Assembly (NCBI GenBank): GCA_963575645.1
Contig: OY754465.1
Span: 58,241,901-58,305,900, forward strand
Direction: 5' to 3'
From: Xanthostigma xanthostigma
Taxonomy: Eukaryota; Arthropoda; Insecta; Raphidioptera; Raphidiidae
Length of the DNA stretch: 64,000 nt
A program made the position numbers and the translations under genes. The notes beneath the pieces are model-generated. The model did not search any database. It had not been told where the DNA came from and saw only the letters and a list, made by a program, of their open reading frames with translations. Position 1 is the first letter of the stretch. Each line of letters starts with the position of its first letter. Positions 1 through 11,129 of this stretch are shown one piece after another.

Positions 1-499
1 GCGCACGTTGACTTTACACGTGGGAATGGTTTTCTCTTTGTCAGTTATACATCATCACACCTACCTTGGAGACTTAGGCTGTCTGCCTTTGTATAGAAAG
101 AAAAAGATATAACGCCTACTGAATGTACGCGCGTATACCTCAAGGCGAGCAGAAATAAAAGCCCATAGCGGCAAATCAAAATGCCTAAAAGCGATGTGTG
201 ATCGCACATACTATACGTCTATTGATAGAGAGACGAATTCACAGGCTCGAATTATAATCAATCGAAGTAATTCAATCACAAATGTTATCGTATTAGTACA
301 TCTTCATACGATATAGTTCATAATATATAACTATAGTTGGTTAAAAATCGCTAATATAATAGTACTAGAGTGACCTGTGCGAATTAATCGCACTAAATAA
401 GTATAATAATAATCACTTTACAAAATTATTTTTTAAATATGATTGCTGGTATTTAATTCGTTTCTAATTTTGCACACTGCTCATAACGTTCTTCTTTTT
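1..499. other. AT-rich DNA, no gene seen
   Basis: I see no coding exon, RNA gene or repeat family member that recurs in the window. The sequence is AT-rich with scattered short frames only. Confidence 0.5.
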
Positions 500-782
500 G
501 TTGTATTACAATATGAAGCTCAGATCGAAGAAATATTTTACTAAAATTGTCATATAGAGGCGCAAGTAGCAAAAGCGTTGAGCTTAGCCGTCAGATGGCA
601 TCACGCAGCATTGCTGTGACGTTGTTCAGCGTTGCTCGCTGTTTCAAAATTAAAGCCGTTAGATGGCAGTATACAGTATTGTGTCTGTTATATTACAATA
701 TGAAGGTCAGATGACAGATCGAAGTGTTGACGTTGTTTCAAAATTAAAACCGTCAGATGACAGACATTGTTCAGCGTTGCTG
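500..782. repeat. Imperfect local duplication
   Basis: A block starting TATTACAATATGAAG at about 502 recurs at about 690. Both are followed by CAGAT...GATCGAAG, and the phrases TTCAAAATTAAA and GTTCAGCGTTGCT each occur twice. This is a diverged tandem duplication with a period near 190 bp. The class is unknown. Confidence 0.55.
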
Positions 783-1014
783 TATTTTAATTAATTTACA
801 AAAACAAAAGCAGTAATACATTTTTTGTTGTCGATGTCAGTAGAGCAAGCAGTTATCTGTAAAATGATATATAATTTATATGGAGAAATTGTGTGTTTTT
901 TTCTACAAAGGAAGGCAAACATCTTTAACCTTAACGTTTTAATATATATGATATTACACCACAAGGGCGCAGTGCAGGGTATCAAACTTTCGGGCAGTGT
1001 GGTGTATACTATTT

Positions 1015-1210
1015 TTATTCATACCTCGGTCGTAAGTACGCTTATTAAATGCGTTAATAAATTTCTTATTAATGACATAAAAACACAGATAAATTCCAAG
1101 CAAGCAGCTTTGAAGTTATACGTAAAAACACGAATGACAGCTGTTCGCGACTATTAGCTAAAATGTAATAGGGTTGCGACATCTAAACAACACTTGATAG
1201 GTTATTGTCA
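1015..1210. repeat. Partial copy of the TACCTCGGTCG foldback family
   Basis: This carries the end motif ATACCTCGGTCG, then ATAAATTCCAAGCAAGCAGC, ACGTAAAAACACGAATGACA and CGCGACTATTAGCTAAAATG. The same string appears in inverted arms at 51285-51842 and in a partial copy at 36215-36545. It looks like a deleted foldback element. The 110-codon frame across it (825-1157) has no recognisable domain. Confidence 0.7.
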
Positions 1211-1249
1211 GGTACCGTTTTTTTAACCCTCTAAAACCTCTATAAAGCA

Positions 1250-1465
1250 AAAAAAAAACATATTTTTTTAAGTTTTATTAATATCTCCCAAGAATACTCA
1301 CGAAGTAAGGTGTCAAGCAAAATATTAATTCCAAAACTAATTTTACAAATCCCTTTTCAAAAATTATTTCCAAATTTTATTTTTAGCCAAGTGTTCGTAT
1401 TATTTTCAGTGTTATTTTTTTATTTGTATGATCCTGGTAATTACCCCCTTTACTCCCTCCCCATA
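1250..1465. repeat. Dispersed repeat, inverse copy at 26.2-26.4 kb
   Basis: This contains AAGTTTTATTAATAT, CAAGAATACTCACGAAG, TTTTTAGCC and GATCCTGGTAATTACCCCC. In reverse order and orientation these match 26240-26440 (GGGGGTAATTACC, CTGGCTAAAAAATAAAATTT, GTGAGTATTCTTGTG). It is a moderately diverged interspersed repeat of unknown class. Confidence 0.6.
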
Positions 1466-1499
1466 TCTACGTCCTAGATTTTAAATTTTACGCAAAAAT

Positions 1500-1575
1500 G
1501 ATTGACTGTCACGCGCATGCGCCTACATTTATGCGGTGACGTGTCACAGATAAAACAAATCGTGCACGAAGGAAC
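1500..1575. repeat. Short dispersed repeat with CACGCGCATGCG core
   Basis: GACTGTCACGCGCATGCG, then a GTCACAGAYAAAACAAATCG segment, recurs at 21378-21445 in the same orientation. The class is unknown. Confidence 0.5.
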
Positions 1576-1585
1576 TTATACGGCA

Positions 1586-2197
1586 CAAAATATTGATTGA
1601 TTCTGACAATTCTGAAGCCGGTCCTGTTTAATAAATTGTTGGTGTAGTGTAAAATGAAGGCGGACGGTAAAGGTAGGGTCTCTACCTTTTTTTATACGGA
1701 AGCAAAGCTAAAGAAAAAACGAACATTTTTATATTTTATATCAAAGCAAAAAAGTGTTGGTAGGTTGATTGTTCTTTCTTTTTTTATTCGTTACGCATTT
1801 CATTTCTGCTGCTTACTTACTTTTTATATATTAAAACAATAGCTTTTAAAAGATTATAAATATGTTCATTATATAATATACAAATTTAATTAAACCAGAA
1901 TATATTTAAAAAAATGTTTGTAAGCTTTTTTTTCAATCTATAGAAATATATTTTATGCTTTGAAAAGCATTCATTAACCAAGAGGATGATTTATTATCTG
2001 TGTTTAGACAAAATAAAAATATTAATTTGAATCTGAACATAAAAAAACAGCTAACGTTTACAGAAAAATATAATTAAATTATTTTTGTTTGCAGAAAATA
2101 ATTGTTTGCATTCGTAATCGCGTTTAATGGTGTTATTCTGTAGAATCAATACTAAAAATTACAGTAGGCTCTATATTTTTGTCACTCTCTAGCAAAC
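1586..2197. other. AT-rich DNA, no gene seen
   Basis: The sequence has long A and T runs and a 62-codon frame at 1654-1842 with no recognisable domain. Nothing else is supportable. Confidence 0.45.
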
Positions 2198-2755
2198 TTG
2201 TCATTACATAAAGTAAAGTGTGAGAAAATATATAGTGCTGGAAATACCATACGGAATACCATCATACAAGCCAGATTCCTAAATACTAGATATATGGTGG
2301 AAGAACGGGTATATGGTGGAGGACAACATTTTATTGTTGTAAATAAATATTTTCACCACGACAAAGAGCAGTTTTGCCAGTTCCGTTACAATATTACGAC
2401 AGCTATCGTAGGAAATCTAGACGTAAGTGAGTTAAAACAAACGCCTTGTAGAAAAAGACAAAACACAGGTACTTTACATTTTTTAGTGAACGTTCGCAAT
2501 CAGTACCAACTTAAAAAATATCTCAAGTCGACCGTTCAAGTACATTTCACCGAACGCTTATCATGTGTCAAATGTAGTTTGTTGAAGAGAAGAAAATCGT
2601 TTGATGAGAAGACATTGGATTGGACAAGAAGAGAAAGGCAAGGCGGTGGTTGTCTTTCTCTTGTCTTTCCATTACATCGCCCATCATCATTCACTGGTAC
2701 GATGGCGTGTTTTCTCTTCCTCTGCCGCGGGGACCCAAAGGATACCAGAGGGTAG
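2198..2755 (+). other. Unrecognised 185-codon open frame, probably not a gene
   Basis: This is the longest plus-strand open frame outside the transposon genes. It has no ATG at the listed start (it begins at TTG), and the translation shows no domain, signal peptide or repeat that I recognise. Its last third (2598-2790) is clearly more GC-rich than its surroundings. All three plus frames are open there for about 60 codons, which argues for base composition rather than selection. The WT/GH-like and RGxP-like fragments made me think of a decayed LINE C-terminus, but they are too weak to call. Confidence 0.12.
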
Positions 2756-2810
2756 AGGAGGACGTTCTAAGACGCGTGTTTGTATTTGTCTCAGCTCGTG
2801 TATAGAATGA

Positions 2811-3190
2811 CACATCGATTGTTTCATTTTTGGAGCTATGCAGTTATGATGACAATACAATAGGCATGATGACAGTATTAAAGAATAAATGGTTTTAGAG
2901 ACAATTATATGTTGAACGAATACTAAAAAATGAGCCATTGTTAATATAAACATTGAGATTAATATTATTTTCCATTTTGAGATTAATAAGATTTTTAATA
3001 AAATAAAAGTATAAAATACTGCAATTGGCCATGTTGACTGAAACACCAAATGACGTCACGCCTTCTTAAATCAAACAGAATATAAACACTTGAAGTAAAT
3101 AATCACCGCGTCGCTTAAATTTTTGTTGAGATCGTTCACTTATGCATCATTTAATTAGTTGATTTGTTGTTTATTCATTTTTTTTTGTGA
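2811..3190. other. No gene seen
   Basis: The sequence is AT-rich. A 120-codon minus-strand frame (2687-3049) reads as low-complexity hydrophobic residues with no known motif. Confidence 0.4.
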
Positions 3191-3194
3191 TCTT

Positions 3195-3330
3195 TTATAA
3201 CACTCCTACCCTAGCACTGACGTAAGTCAAGTTGGGTAGGAAAATTCCGTAATTTTAGATTTATAATTTGTTTTTGTTTTGTAAACATATTAATTGTGGG
3301 AATAAATTTATTATTATTATTATTATTACT
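3195..3330 (+). repeat. Probable LINE 3' end with (ATT)n tail
   Basis: GGGAATAAATTTATTATT followed by a pure ATT run (about 3309-3329) matches the A+T microsatellite tails of the LINE fragments at 43190-43216 and 17031-17047 (minus strand). No upstream coding remains, so this is a heavily 5'-truncated insertion. Confidence 0.45.
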
Positions 3331-3430
3331 TATGTCATAGGTTATTTTTGAGGTTAGTTAACTTGCAATTAAAGAAAACCGTACTAAGTATCTACTTTTA
3401 AAAAAATACTTACATAATATAAACCATATC

Positions 3431-3578
3431 GAAGTAGATTTATTTGGTTGAGGAACAATAGAAAAATAAGCTTTACCAAAGTATCGCTTGTGGCCAACGT
3501 TTCGAAAATTATATTTTCATCCTCGATACTTTGGTAAAGCTTATTTTTCTATTGTTCCTCAACCAAGTAAATCTCCTT
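3431..3578. repeat. Penelope-type terminal hairpin with decayed hammerhead-like loop
   Basis: Arms starting GGTTGAGGAACAATAG pair with CTATTGTTCCTCAACC. They are perfect over 3444-3486/3524-3566 and extend imperfectly to GAAG. The 37-bp spacer carries, on the minus strand, CGAGGA-T-GAAAAT-ATA-ATTTTC-GAAACGTT (3496-3525). This is the hammerhead-like layout seen at 33802 and 34482, but the first core base pair has changed (TCGAGGA for CTGAGGA). The same arm motif (CTTTACCAA...CAACGTTTCGAAAA) occurs inverted at 24618-24700 and 26065-26155. Confidence 0.7.
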
Positions 3579-3767
3579 CAAAACATTTTCGGAACAAAAC
3601 TTCTACTAATAAATCATATCATTAAGTAAATTTACATACCTTTCTAAGAGATACCTCTAAACCACAGCTCTACTACCATAAATTCAACATGTAATGTCAG
3701 CTGTTAAGGCGTGACGTCACAAACATTTTCGCGATTACTTCAAAATAGATAGATAAAAAATGCAATA

Positions 3768-3836
3768 ATTTGTAGCCAAAAATCTATTGGTTTTTAGGCT
3801 ATGTGCCCATTGACACTTTTTCTTAGTGACCCTTAA
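3768..3836. repeat. Arm fragment of the 47.5-kb TIR family, ending at TTAA
   Basis: TAGCCAAAAATCTATTGG, TTTTTAGGCTATG and ACTTTTTCTTAGTGAC match the right arm of the element at 47490-48150 almost exactly up to a TTAA (3833-3836). There the TTAA foldback begins. Confidence 0.75.
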
Positions 3837-4255
3837 GAGTATTCGTCCATGCAAATACCCCCTGCACCCTTCATCTCAAATCTTTTCCCCTCGCCTAAAA
3901 ACGGTTCGCGCTCTCCCGACGCTATTTTTAAAGCTAGAAGGTTCTGGTAAACGCCAAATGAAAGACAAAGAATCAGACTACAGATCCTTCAGGCGAATTT
4001 TTTGAAAGACAGTTTCGCCTACGTGTGAAATATTAAGTAACTTATTATTTTTTTCAAAAGGTTGTAATTTTTTCAGGAATTTTTTTTCAAAAAATTCGCC
4101 TGAAGGATCTGTAGTCTGATTCTTTGTCTTTCATTTGGCGTTTACCAGAACCCTCTAGCTTTAAAAATAGGATCGGGAGAGTGCAAACCGTTTTTAGGCG
4201 AGGGGAAAAGATTTGAGATGAAGGGTGCAGGGGGTATTTGCAGGGACGAATATTC
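3837..4255. mobile_element. TTAA-flanked foldback (MITE), copy 1
   Basis: Outer arms of about 165 bp run 3837-4001 and 4091-4255. They begin GAGTATTCGTCC and end GGACGAATATTC. TTAA occurs on both sides (3833-3836, 4256-4259), the target duplication of piggyBac-type transposases. The arms contain CCTCGCCTAAAAACGG, GACAAAGAATCAGACTACAG and TTCAGGCGAA. The ends lack the usual piggyBac CCC, so the superfamily is inferred from the target site only. Further copies lie at 7830-8249 and 9947-10108. Confidence 0.85.
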
Positions 4256-4399
4256 TTAAAATTTAATTTATTGCTGAAATAATGTTTTTTTTCGGAAATA
4301 GTAGACATTATAGAACTGTATTTCAAAATCTGTCATCATATCTATCTTCATTAATATACACTGCGTACATTTTTGGTTCAGCGTGTTCTGTTGTTGATA

Positions 4400-4810
4400 T
4401 TTTGTGTCACCTTGTACATGGAAAGGTAAGTGAGGGCGCCTAAGCCGACGTAGGTAGGTAATGATAGCGGATAAATTGAAGGCGACACATAATGAGTTCT
4501 TGGCACATTCATCATCCAATGAAACCCCATCAACGTTGACGTGGAACGGAAGTGCGCCATTACTGAACGTGTCTCGTCTATTGTGTTGGTAAAACTGGTT
4601 GGTTGCTTGCTCTCTAGCTCTCTTGCATCTAAACTACATCACTGTGTAAACGAAACTGCCATCAAATGCTCCGTTGCCTTTGATTACCGATTCAAAAATG
4701 ACAATTTCCTGCGCGCCGTTCAATTTTAGAACCGGTTTTTACGTTCCCTTAACGCTCTCCCAGTTGACCTTGAGTTAGGCGGAGCACTACGAAACGAAAG
4801 TATAAGTGGT
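4400..4810. other. Non-repetitive, GC-richer stretch with a consensus splice donor
   Basis: This block does not recur elsewhere in the window and is less AT-rich than its neighbours. It contains ATGGAAAG immediately followed by GTAAGTGAGG (4418-4435), an ATG just before a near-ideal insect 5' splice site. No downstream exon could be matched, so a first coding exon is only a possibility. Confidence 0.2.
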
Positions 4811-5989
4811 GAACACGTAAGCGAATGGCGTTTACAAATATAAAAACAAGAAAAGAGTGCCTTTGAAAGAAAATATACATTTTTAAATGAATAATTAATT
4901 CCGGAGTTTATTTATGATGCAATTCTGCTTATAATATATGACAGTGAGCGGAGTGCAAATCTAATGTACATACTAAAACTCTCAAATCTCACGCATGCTT
5001 CGATAAAAGACGATTAATTTGGTTCATACATCCTCATGCTCACACCGATACGTTTCGTGGCTCCTAACTGAGAACGTAGTCGTGAGTGCGCAAAAATTCG
5101 CTTTTGAGTTGTTGAATTTTCACGTTTTGAAGTCCCTTAAACCCAAAAAAATGGCACCTAGAGTTCAAATCATAGCACCGATTTTTTTAAAGGGACCTTC
5201 ACGTGCGTATGTCTGTGTATAACTTCAAAACAACGATTTATAAGGTTTTTAAAAATATTTATCTCTCTAAGAGCTTCAGGGTATCGGATCTATGGTTTTT
5301 GAAATATACGCAACTTTGATGTTTTTGAACTGTATACAATGAAATTCGGCTGAAATTATTTTTGAACGTGAAATATAAGTGAAATGATTGCCGATACCTA
5401 CTGATTTTTTTAATAATTACATTTGACTTGTATCACCATTATTTTTAAAATGAATTATATTATGTATAACTTATAAATATATGGCGTTAACGATATTAAT
5501 GTCAGATCATCACTTTTTACATTTTTATTTTTTTTTTAACAATACTATAACGCCGGGCATTGTCTGGACTTACGCCATGAAACCTAGACGTTCATATAGT
5601 TTTCTTTTAATTATATAGATATATAATGACTCTATAATTCTATTTTTAATTTGTACATATTTATTTTATTATATATAGTAGGTACGGTTAGCTTATTCTA
5701 GGTATACTAGCTGCGGCAAAAGATGAAGCCACCGCGTCATAGTGAACGCATTGCGCCCGCCTTCTAGCTTGCTATTGGTTGTTTCAGAGATCCATGTGCG
5801 TCGAGTGTTTATTTTTATTCTACCGCTAAAAATGGATATGTCGAATTTATTCCACTCGCCACTCTCTGTGGGCAAGTAGGCGTTCACTAGCATATTATTG
5901 ATGACGTGCCTGGCTTCAACTCTCACCGCGGGCATTATAGTGACTAATACACTTATACTGCGTAATCTATCTATATATTTCAGCTATAT
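4811..5989. other. No gene or named repeat seen
   Basis: The sequence is AT-rich with several poly-T runs. Short frames (67 codons at 5019, 80 codons at 5693) show no recognised domain. Confidence 0.4.
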
Positions 5990-6325
5990 CTATAAACTAA
6001 TATATAAAGCTGAAGAGTTTGTTTGTTTGTTTGGTTGAACGCGCTAATCTCAGGAACTACTGGTTCGAATTGAATTTTTTTTTTGTTGGATAGTCCATTT
6101 ATCGAAGACGGCTATAGGCTATATAATAGCACGCACGACCAATAGGAGCAAAGCATCAATGAAAAATGTTGCAAAATGTAATTCAAAACTTATCTGTCGG
6201 ACAAAAACTTTTGAACGGTAACTCCGGTCATCATGAAATTTGGACACAACATTCATCTCGGTAAACTAAGATGGACGTACTTAATCTGCCCCCGGGTGAA
6301 ACCGGGCGGGACCGCTAGTATAATA
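5990..6325 (+). repeat. Lepidopteran interspersed repeat ending in CCGGGCGGGACCGCTAGT
   Basis: The order is GCTGAAGAGTTTGTTTG, GCGCTAATCTCAGGAACTAC, CTATAGGCTATAT, GGTAACTCCGGTCATCATG, ATTCATCTCGG and GTGAAACCGGGCGGGACC. The same order, reversed, is found at 21925-22235, and a 3' scrap lies at about 52205-52305. I know this kind of repeat from moth and butterfly genomes; its class is not certain. Confidence 0.75.
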
Positions 6326-6344
6326 TAAACGGTACACTTTTTAT

Positions 6345-6520
6345 GTATGGGACAGGTTGAAAACAATCTAACAGACGCACGTCGCACAGGCTTTTTCCAA
6401 AAATATGTTTTTTGGATTTGGGTGACATTAAAACGAAAAATATTGTAAAATTTTGAAAAGTGAATTTTGATCTAAATTAGTACCATTCCCCACTTATGGT
6501 GTTGGAGTGGTAAAAGTGTA
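6345..6520 (+). repeat. Hairpin-ended family, copy 1 (right end only)
   Basis: CCAAAAATATGTTTTTTGGA, ATTGTAAAATTTTGAAAAGT and the terminal TAGTACCATTCCCCAC...GGTAAAAGTG mark the right end of the family best seen at 34765-35252 and 49428-49940. The terminal palindrome (TACCATTCC/GGARTGGTA) is present but slightly mutated. Confidence 0.75.
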
Positions 6521-7264
6521 AAAAATGTACGAGAAAAAATACTAAGAATTATTATTGAATGCAATAAAAATTTCTTCAGAAATGAGCAAAAGTATTCAAT
6601 TCGTCGCTGATGATGATGTAGGAAGCAAGGATATTCCTGTTTCTTTTTTTTTCGTCTTCATCTTTTACACAACTTTGCTTGCATTATCCATCTCTCTTTC
6701 CTATAGGGATTTTATCATGTCAAAATATTATTGGGAATTCCATCGGTGGTAGAAATGGTTAAAAGCCAGGATGGTTCGTAACTGATTTACATTTTATACG
6801 ATTTGAGTATAAAGTTATTTTATTCGTACTGGAAGCTAAATATCAATGCTTCAATAAATAAAAAATATAAGTGTGCTATTTCTTAAACATAACATTTACA
6901 TTTTTCATGATAAATTTTCAAAATTGGGGTTTGAAATTTCGTTTTTGAGTGTAAACAGTAAACACCTCCCCTAAATATTCTGTCCGGGTAGCTCGGTAAA
7001 ATCTCACGGAAGTTTGTAACGGAAGTGATTCAAAATTCCATACATTACAGTACTTCATGGACCAGCTCCGTCGTATTTTATAATTTCAATATTTTTTAAA
7101 ATTAATTTCGTTTCTCCAAGTCTTAGAGAAAAAAAACAGATATTTTCTATATGATCACCGTAGTAGGTAACTAAATTTTGATTGTAAATTATCCTATTGA
7201 ACTTATTGTGTTTTGACATGCGAGCGGAGTTTAGGCCAAATGTAATGTCAAATACGCCATTTTT

Positions 7265-7425
7265 ATATAACCTCCAAGGTTAATAGATACAGAGGTTCGA
7301 TGAAAGACGTCATAGTTCCATTTACAACGTTAATATCAATTGGAAGGTCGCTAAATGACGTCATTCCCCACTACTATCCAACGGAACAAGGTAGCCTCTG
7401 TATCTACAAACCTTGACTAACAGCG
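7265..7425. repeat. Small TIR element (MITE-like)
   Basis: CCAAGGTTAATAGATACAGA at the left is inverted as TCTGTATCTACAAACCTTG at the right, about 155 bp apart. Two GACGTCAT sites lie between them. No clear target duplication was found. Confidence 0.5.
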
Positions 7426-7829
7426 TGCAAAGTGTAATGTGTTCATGGTTTCAATTTTAGTCATCAGATCTCGTATCGTTTTGTGTCAAATCTCAAAAAA
7501 AAAATTCCATAGTCTTACGCCTCAAACGATTAATGATTTAAAACTTTAGGATCATTCTGTGTTTCATACGAAACGCGGGTATTTTGTGAAAAGGATTTTA
7601 CGTTATACGAAACTTTATACCATCGTATTGTTGGTGAAAGCTGAAGCCGAAGGCTGGAGCTACTAAGCTGTGTTTTAACAGCGGTTTCAGTTTTCATCTT
7701 CAGTTTCATTTTTTGTTAGGTTTTATATTTTCTATTTACCGATTTTCAATATTAAAGTATAACTAAATGTTCGTGCTTTTCTATACAGGGAGCGAGGGGT
7801 TGTTGAACTCTAAAATGGTTTACTTTTAA

Positions 7830-8249
7830 GAGTATTCGTCCCTGCAAATACCCGCTGCACCCTTCATCTCAAATCTTTTCGCTTCGCCTAAAAACGGTTC
7901 GCGCTCTCCCGACGCTATTTTTAAAGCTAGAGGGTTCTGGTAAACGCCAAATGAAAGACAAAGAATCAGACTACAGATCCTGTAGGCGAATTTAAAAAAA
8001 AAACAGTTTCGCCTACGTGTGAAATATTACGTAACTTATTATTTTTTTCAAAAGTTTGTAAGTTTTTTCAGGAATTTTTTTCAAAAAAATCGCCTGAAGG
8101 ATCTGTAGTCTGATTCTTTGTCTTTCATTTGGAGTTTACCAGAACCCTCTAGCTTTAAAAATAGCGTCGGGATAGCGCGAACCGTTTTTAGGCGAGGGGA
8201 AAAGATTTGAGATGAAGGGTGCAGGGGGTTTTTGCAGGGATGAATACTC
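7830..8249. mobile_element. TTAA-flanked foldback (MITE), copy 2
   Basis: This has the same structure as copy 1, with arms of about 165 bp. TTAA lies at 7826-7829 and at 8250-8253. The centre matches copy 1 (CGCCTACGTGTGAAATATTA). The flanks are unrelated to those of copies 1 and 3, so this is an independent insertion and supports TTAA as the true target. Confidence 0.88.
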
Positions 8250-8396
8250 TTAATAATGCAATATTGGGGGTGTTATTTAATATTTAAAGAGTGTAATAGA
8301 TAAAGTGTCTATATTTTTTAAAACTGAAATTATATAATGTCTTTTTTGAAATTGCGCTATGTCGTTAGATTTTGTTTGTTTTTTTTTTAAAGATAA

Positions 8397-8601
8397 TAGT
8401 GCTAACACACGGTCGAACTTGGTCCGGTCCGACGACGGACATGGTACGGCGGATCAAGTTCGCTGGTTGCAACAGACGACCGAATCTGTTCCCATCGAAC
8501 CGGGCGGACACGCAGACTACTGTACAGACGAACAGATTTGGTACGGAGCGGACCAGATCCGCTGTCCGCTTCGAACCAAGTTCGACCGTCTGTTAGTACT
8601 A
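8397..8601. mobile_element. GC-rich hAT-like MITE
   Basis: The inverted ends TAGTGCTAACACACGGTCGA and TCGACCGTCTGTTAGTACTA enclose 205 bp of much higher GC than the flanks. The flanking 8-mers are AAAGATAA (8389-8396) and TAAGATAA (8602-8609), a 7/8 match to an 8-bp target duplication as made by hAT transposases. Both overlapping plus-strand frames here are composition artefacts. Confidence 0.75.
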
Positions 8602-8654
8602 TAAGATAAAAAGTTTATTGACATTTTTATATTTACAGTTATTTGCATAATACG

Positions 8655-9080
8655 TTTTAGTGATGGTAGGGGAGCGGGGGGCTAGTTGTAACAGGGGTAA
8701 GTAGTAACAAGCATTTTTTACCTAGTTAATAAAAGAATTTTCATTTGTTTTTCAACCTAACCTACTATTTAATACCTATTCTATTATATAGATCAGTATC
8801 CCGCTAGACGACAGGACGCGGTGTTGTGCAGGCGCTCCGATAAGACCATATGATTGACTTTTTTTTGTTTGTACAAAATTGATTATTGTTGATTTCAAAT
8901 TGTTCAGCAGCTGTTGATTTATTCAAATACATTTAGCATGTGTTTACTTTGATTATGTTAACTGCAATTTTACACCAAATAAGGGATATATTTTTTTATA
9001 ACAGTTATTTTAAAAAACCTTGCAGTGGGGTATGTTGCAACACTTTCATGGGGCAAGTTGTAACGTATATTTTTCTATTA
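8655..9080. repeat. GTTGTAAC-rich segment
   Basis: GGGGGGCTAGTTGTAACAG, AGTAGTAAC, GTTGCAAC and GGGGCAAGTTGTAACG recur within 400 bp. TTTTTCTATTAGATTAAG occurs twice just downstream (about 9070, 9257). It resembles a degenerate non-autonomous element, but I could not define ends. Confidence 0.3.
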
Positions 9081-9869
9081 GATTAAGAATAAAACTTAAA
9101 AGTCTATGTCTGTTATAACGTGCCTTCAGTTTCTAATGCTAAATACGCTAAATTAATCAAAAGTATTAATTAAGTAGTTAAAATTATAAATGGCTGGGAG
9201 CCTAAAGTTTCTTTATAGTTTAAAAAAATAAAGAACATGTTTTTGTTAATGTTTGAATATTTTTCTATTAGATTAAGGATGAAACTTTAACTTTTTCCAT
9301 AAAAAGTGAGTTCAATAATTCTCTATTACTCACTAGCGGCGCTAATAGGCTTGTGCACACAGCCTATGGCAAATACACTAATAAACAGAAGAGATAGTAG
9401 TTTAACGGTACCTTTTTTCGTACAACCTGTAACTGATCGAACGGAATATCTATCGCTTTCATCGCTAAGCGACAAAGGCCAGAAGACATTTCGTTCCATA
9501 CATAGATCATATTGGGTTGCACCATTGTACGTTATCTATGTGTAAGTTAGAGAATGCATGACTAATACACGCCCGTAAATCATAACCTACATTATCTTAC
9601 AGAGGAGCCATTATATAGCGCTCGCTATAATATGTATATATGTTGCCCCTTTTTGTATATGCGCGACAAATGGAAAATGTTTCACCCCGTCTTACCCTAT
9701 CTCTTTATGCAATACATTGTCCCACCGAGCATGCATAGAAAAAGAGATAGCGTTTTGTATTCATTTGTTTGCTATTATAATACTGTGCGCCCGTGTACGA
9801 GAAAATATGTCGAGAAAAATTCCTGTCCATTTCAAATATTAGTTATTGACTGTGACAAACAATTTGGAA
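9081..9869. other. No recognised gene; two short frames
   Basis: Plus frames of 79 codons (9306-9545) and 92 codons (9632-9910) are open but match no family I know. The second runs into the repeat arm at 9870, so it is not a native gene end. Confidence 0.35.
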
Positions 9870-10108
9870 AGGACCCCGCACAAACCTTATGGGATTTTGT
9901 TCTCGGTTAAATTGATCGAAAATAGTTATAAGTATTTTATAGTTTGAGTATTCGTCCCTGCAAACACCCCCTGCACCCTTCATCTCAAATCTTTTCCCCT
10001 CGCCTAAAAACGGTTCGCGCTCTCCCGACGCTATTTTTAAAGCTAGAGGGTTCTGGTAAACGCCAAATGAAAGACAAAGAATCAGACTACAGATCCTTCA
10101 GGCGAAGA
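9870..10108. mobile_element. Arm of the 47.5-kb family fused to TTAA-foldback copy 3 (one arm)
   Basis: CCCGCACAAACCTTATGGGA through TTTTATAGTTT (9873-9946) matches the left arm at 47490. It is followed directly by GAGTATTCGTCCCTGCAAAC, one arm of the foldback, to TTCAGGCGAA (10108). The second arm is missing. The junction lies at the position corresponding to the TTAA used by copy 1 in the opposite arm. Confidence 0.75.
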
Positions 10109-10165
10109 ATCAGAATTCTGATCCGTTCATTTTATCCCAGTGCTGAATGTCCTGTCTACACCTTA

Positions 10166-10609
10166 TAGGCAGGACGGCGAGGAGTTTTGGGTGTATTTTT
10201 CGGGCACAGGCGAAATTATTGTTGGAATCGCTTCGTTTTAGGGTGTAGTTCAACCCCCTAAGTTTGCTTACAAATTGTTGGTGTGCTTGATTTTATAATT
10301 GACAATTAGTAACGAAAATAGTGCGTTTTTCTCTATTTCCTTTAATATCTCCGTTCCTCTTGACTTTTAGTATAGCATATGCATTGAGAAAGTTGTTCCT
10401 TATGAAATTTCCCAGAAAATGAGCACTGACAGAGGTCGCTAAGTGCAATTGTTAATTATAATTGTCAATTATAAAATCAAGCTGCCAACAATTTGTAAGC
10501 AAACTTAGGGGTTGAACTACACCCTAAAACGAAGCGATTTCAACAATAATCTCGCCTGTGCCCGAATAATGCACTTTTTAATGTTTTTACCTCCTCGCCG
10601 TCTAGCCTA
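10166..10609. mobile_element. TIR element with ~150-bp arms (GACGGCGAGGAG family)
   Basis: The left end TAGGCAGGACGGCGAGGAG and right end CTCCTCGCCGTCTAGCCTA are inverted. Pairing continues through CGGGCACAGGCGA, ATTGTTGGAATCGCTTCG and TTTTAGGGTGTAGTTCAACC. A right-hand part of the family lies at 25070-25368. No long frame is present, so it is non-autonomous. Confidence 0.85.
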
Positions 10610-11129
10610 TTACCTGTTTACATACTATATAGACTATATTCTATAGGACTGTATGAAACAAAAGAAGAACACATAGTATATTATTCTCAACGAGCAGAAA
10701 ACTTTGAAGTTCAGATATGCATATTATATAATACTTTTTAAGATGCACTTCTGCTATACAAGGTCAAGTGTTGCGATAAAGTATTACTCATATTATATAT
10801 TGTGCATATTTTTCATAAAGATGAAAAATGGCCAACCTTTTGATCTAGTATAATATTTGCGTCGACTGCATTTAATTCAAACCTTATCTATTTTATTCTA
10901 TTTACTAAAATTTATGATAGGTGATTGTCGTGAAATAGGACTTTTAAAAATCTTTTTGAAGGGTGATTTTTGAAGTGAAAACTTCTTTAGCGGCGTTGTA
11001 CACTTTTTTTGTAATGGGTAAAAAATGTTAAACTCGCGTCAGATCTGACGCGTCAGGCATCTGGGTCACGCGACCCTGACGAGTTGTTGAGACGGTCTAC
11101 CGTACTTGCTTCAGCAGTACATAATATAC

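Noticed and set aside
825-1157. 110-codon plus frame
   Set aside because: It crosses the boundary of a repeat shared with 36.2 and 51.3 kb and has no domain.
2601-2810. Overlapping frames suggesting a LINE C-terminus (WxGQ, GRGGRSKTR-like)
   Set aside because: All three frames are open because the segment is GC-rich. No frame gives a continuous motif series.
8359-8604. Two plus frames of 74-81 codons with charged residues
   Set aside because: They lie within a GC-rich MITE with inverted ends. Both frames follow base composition.
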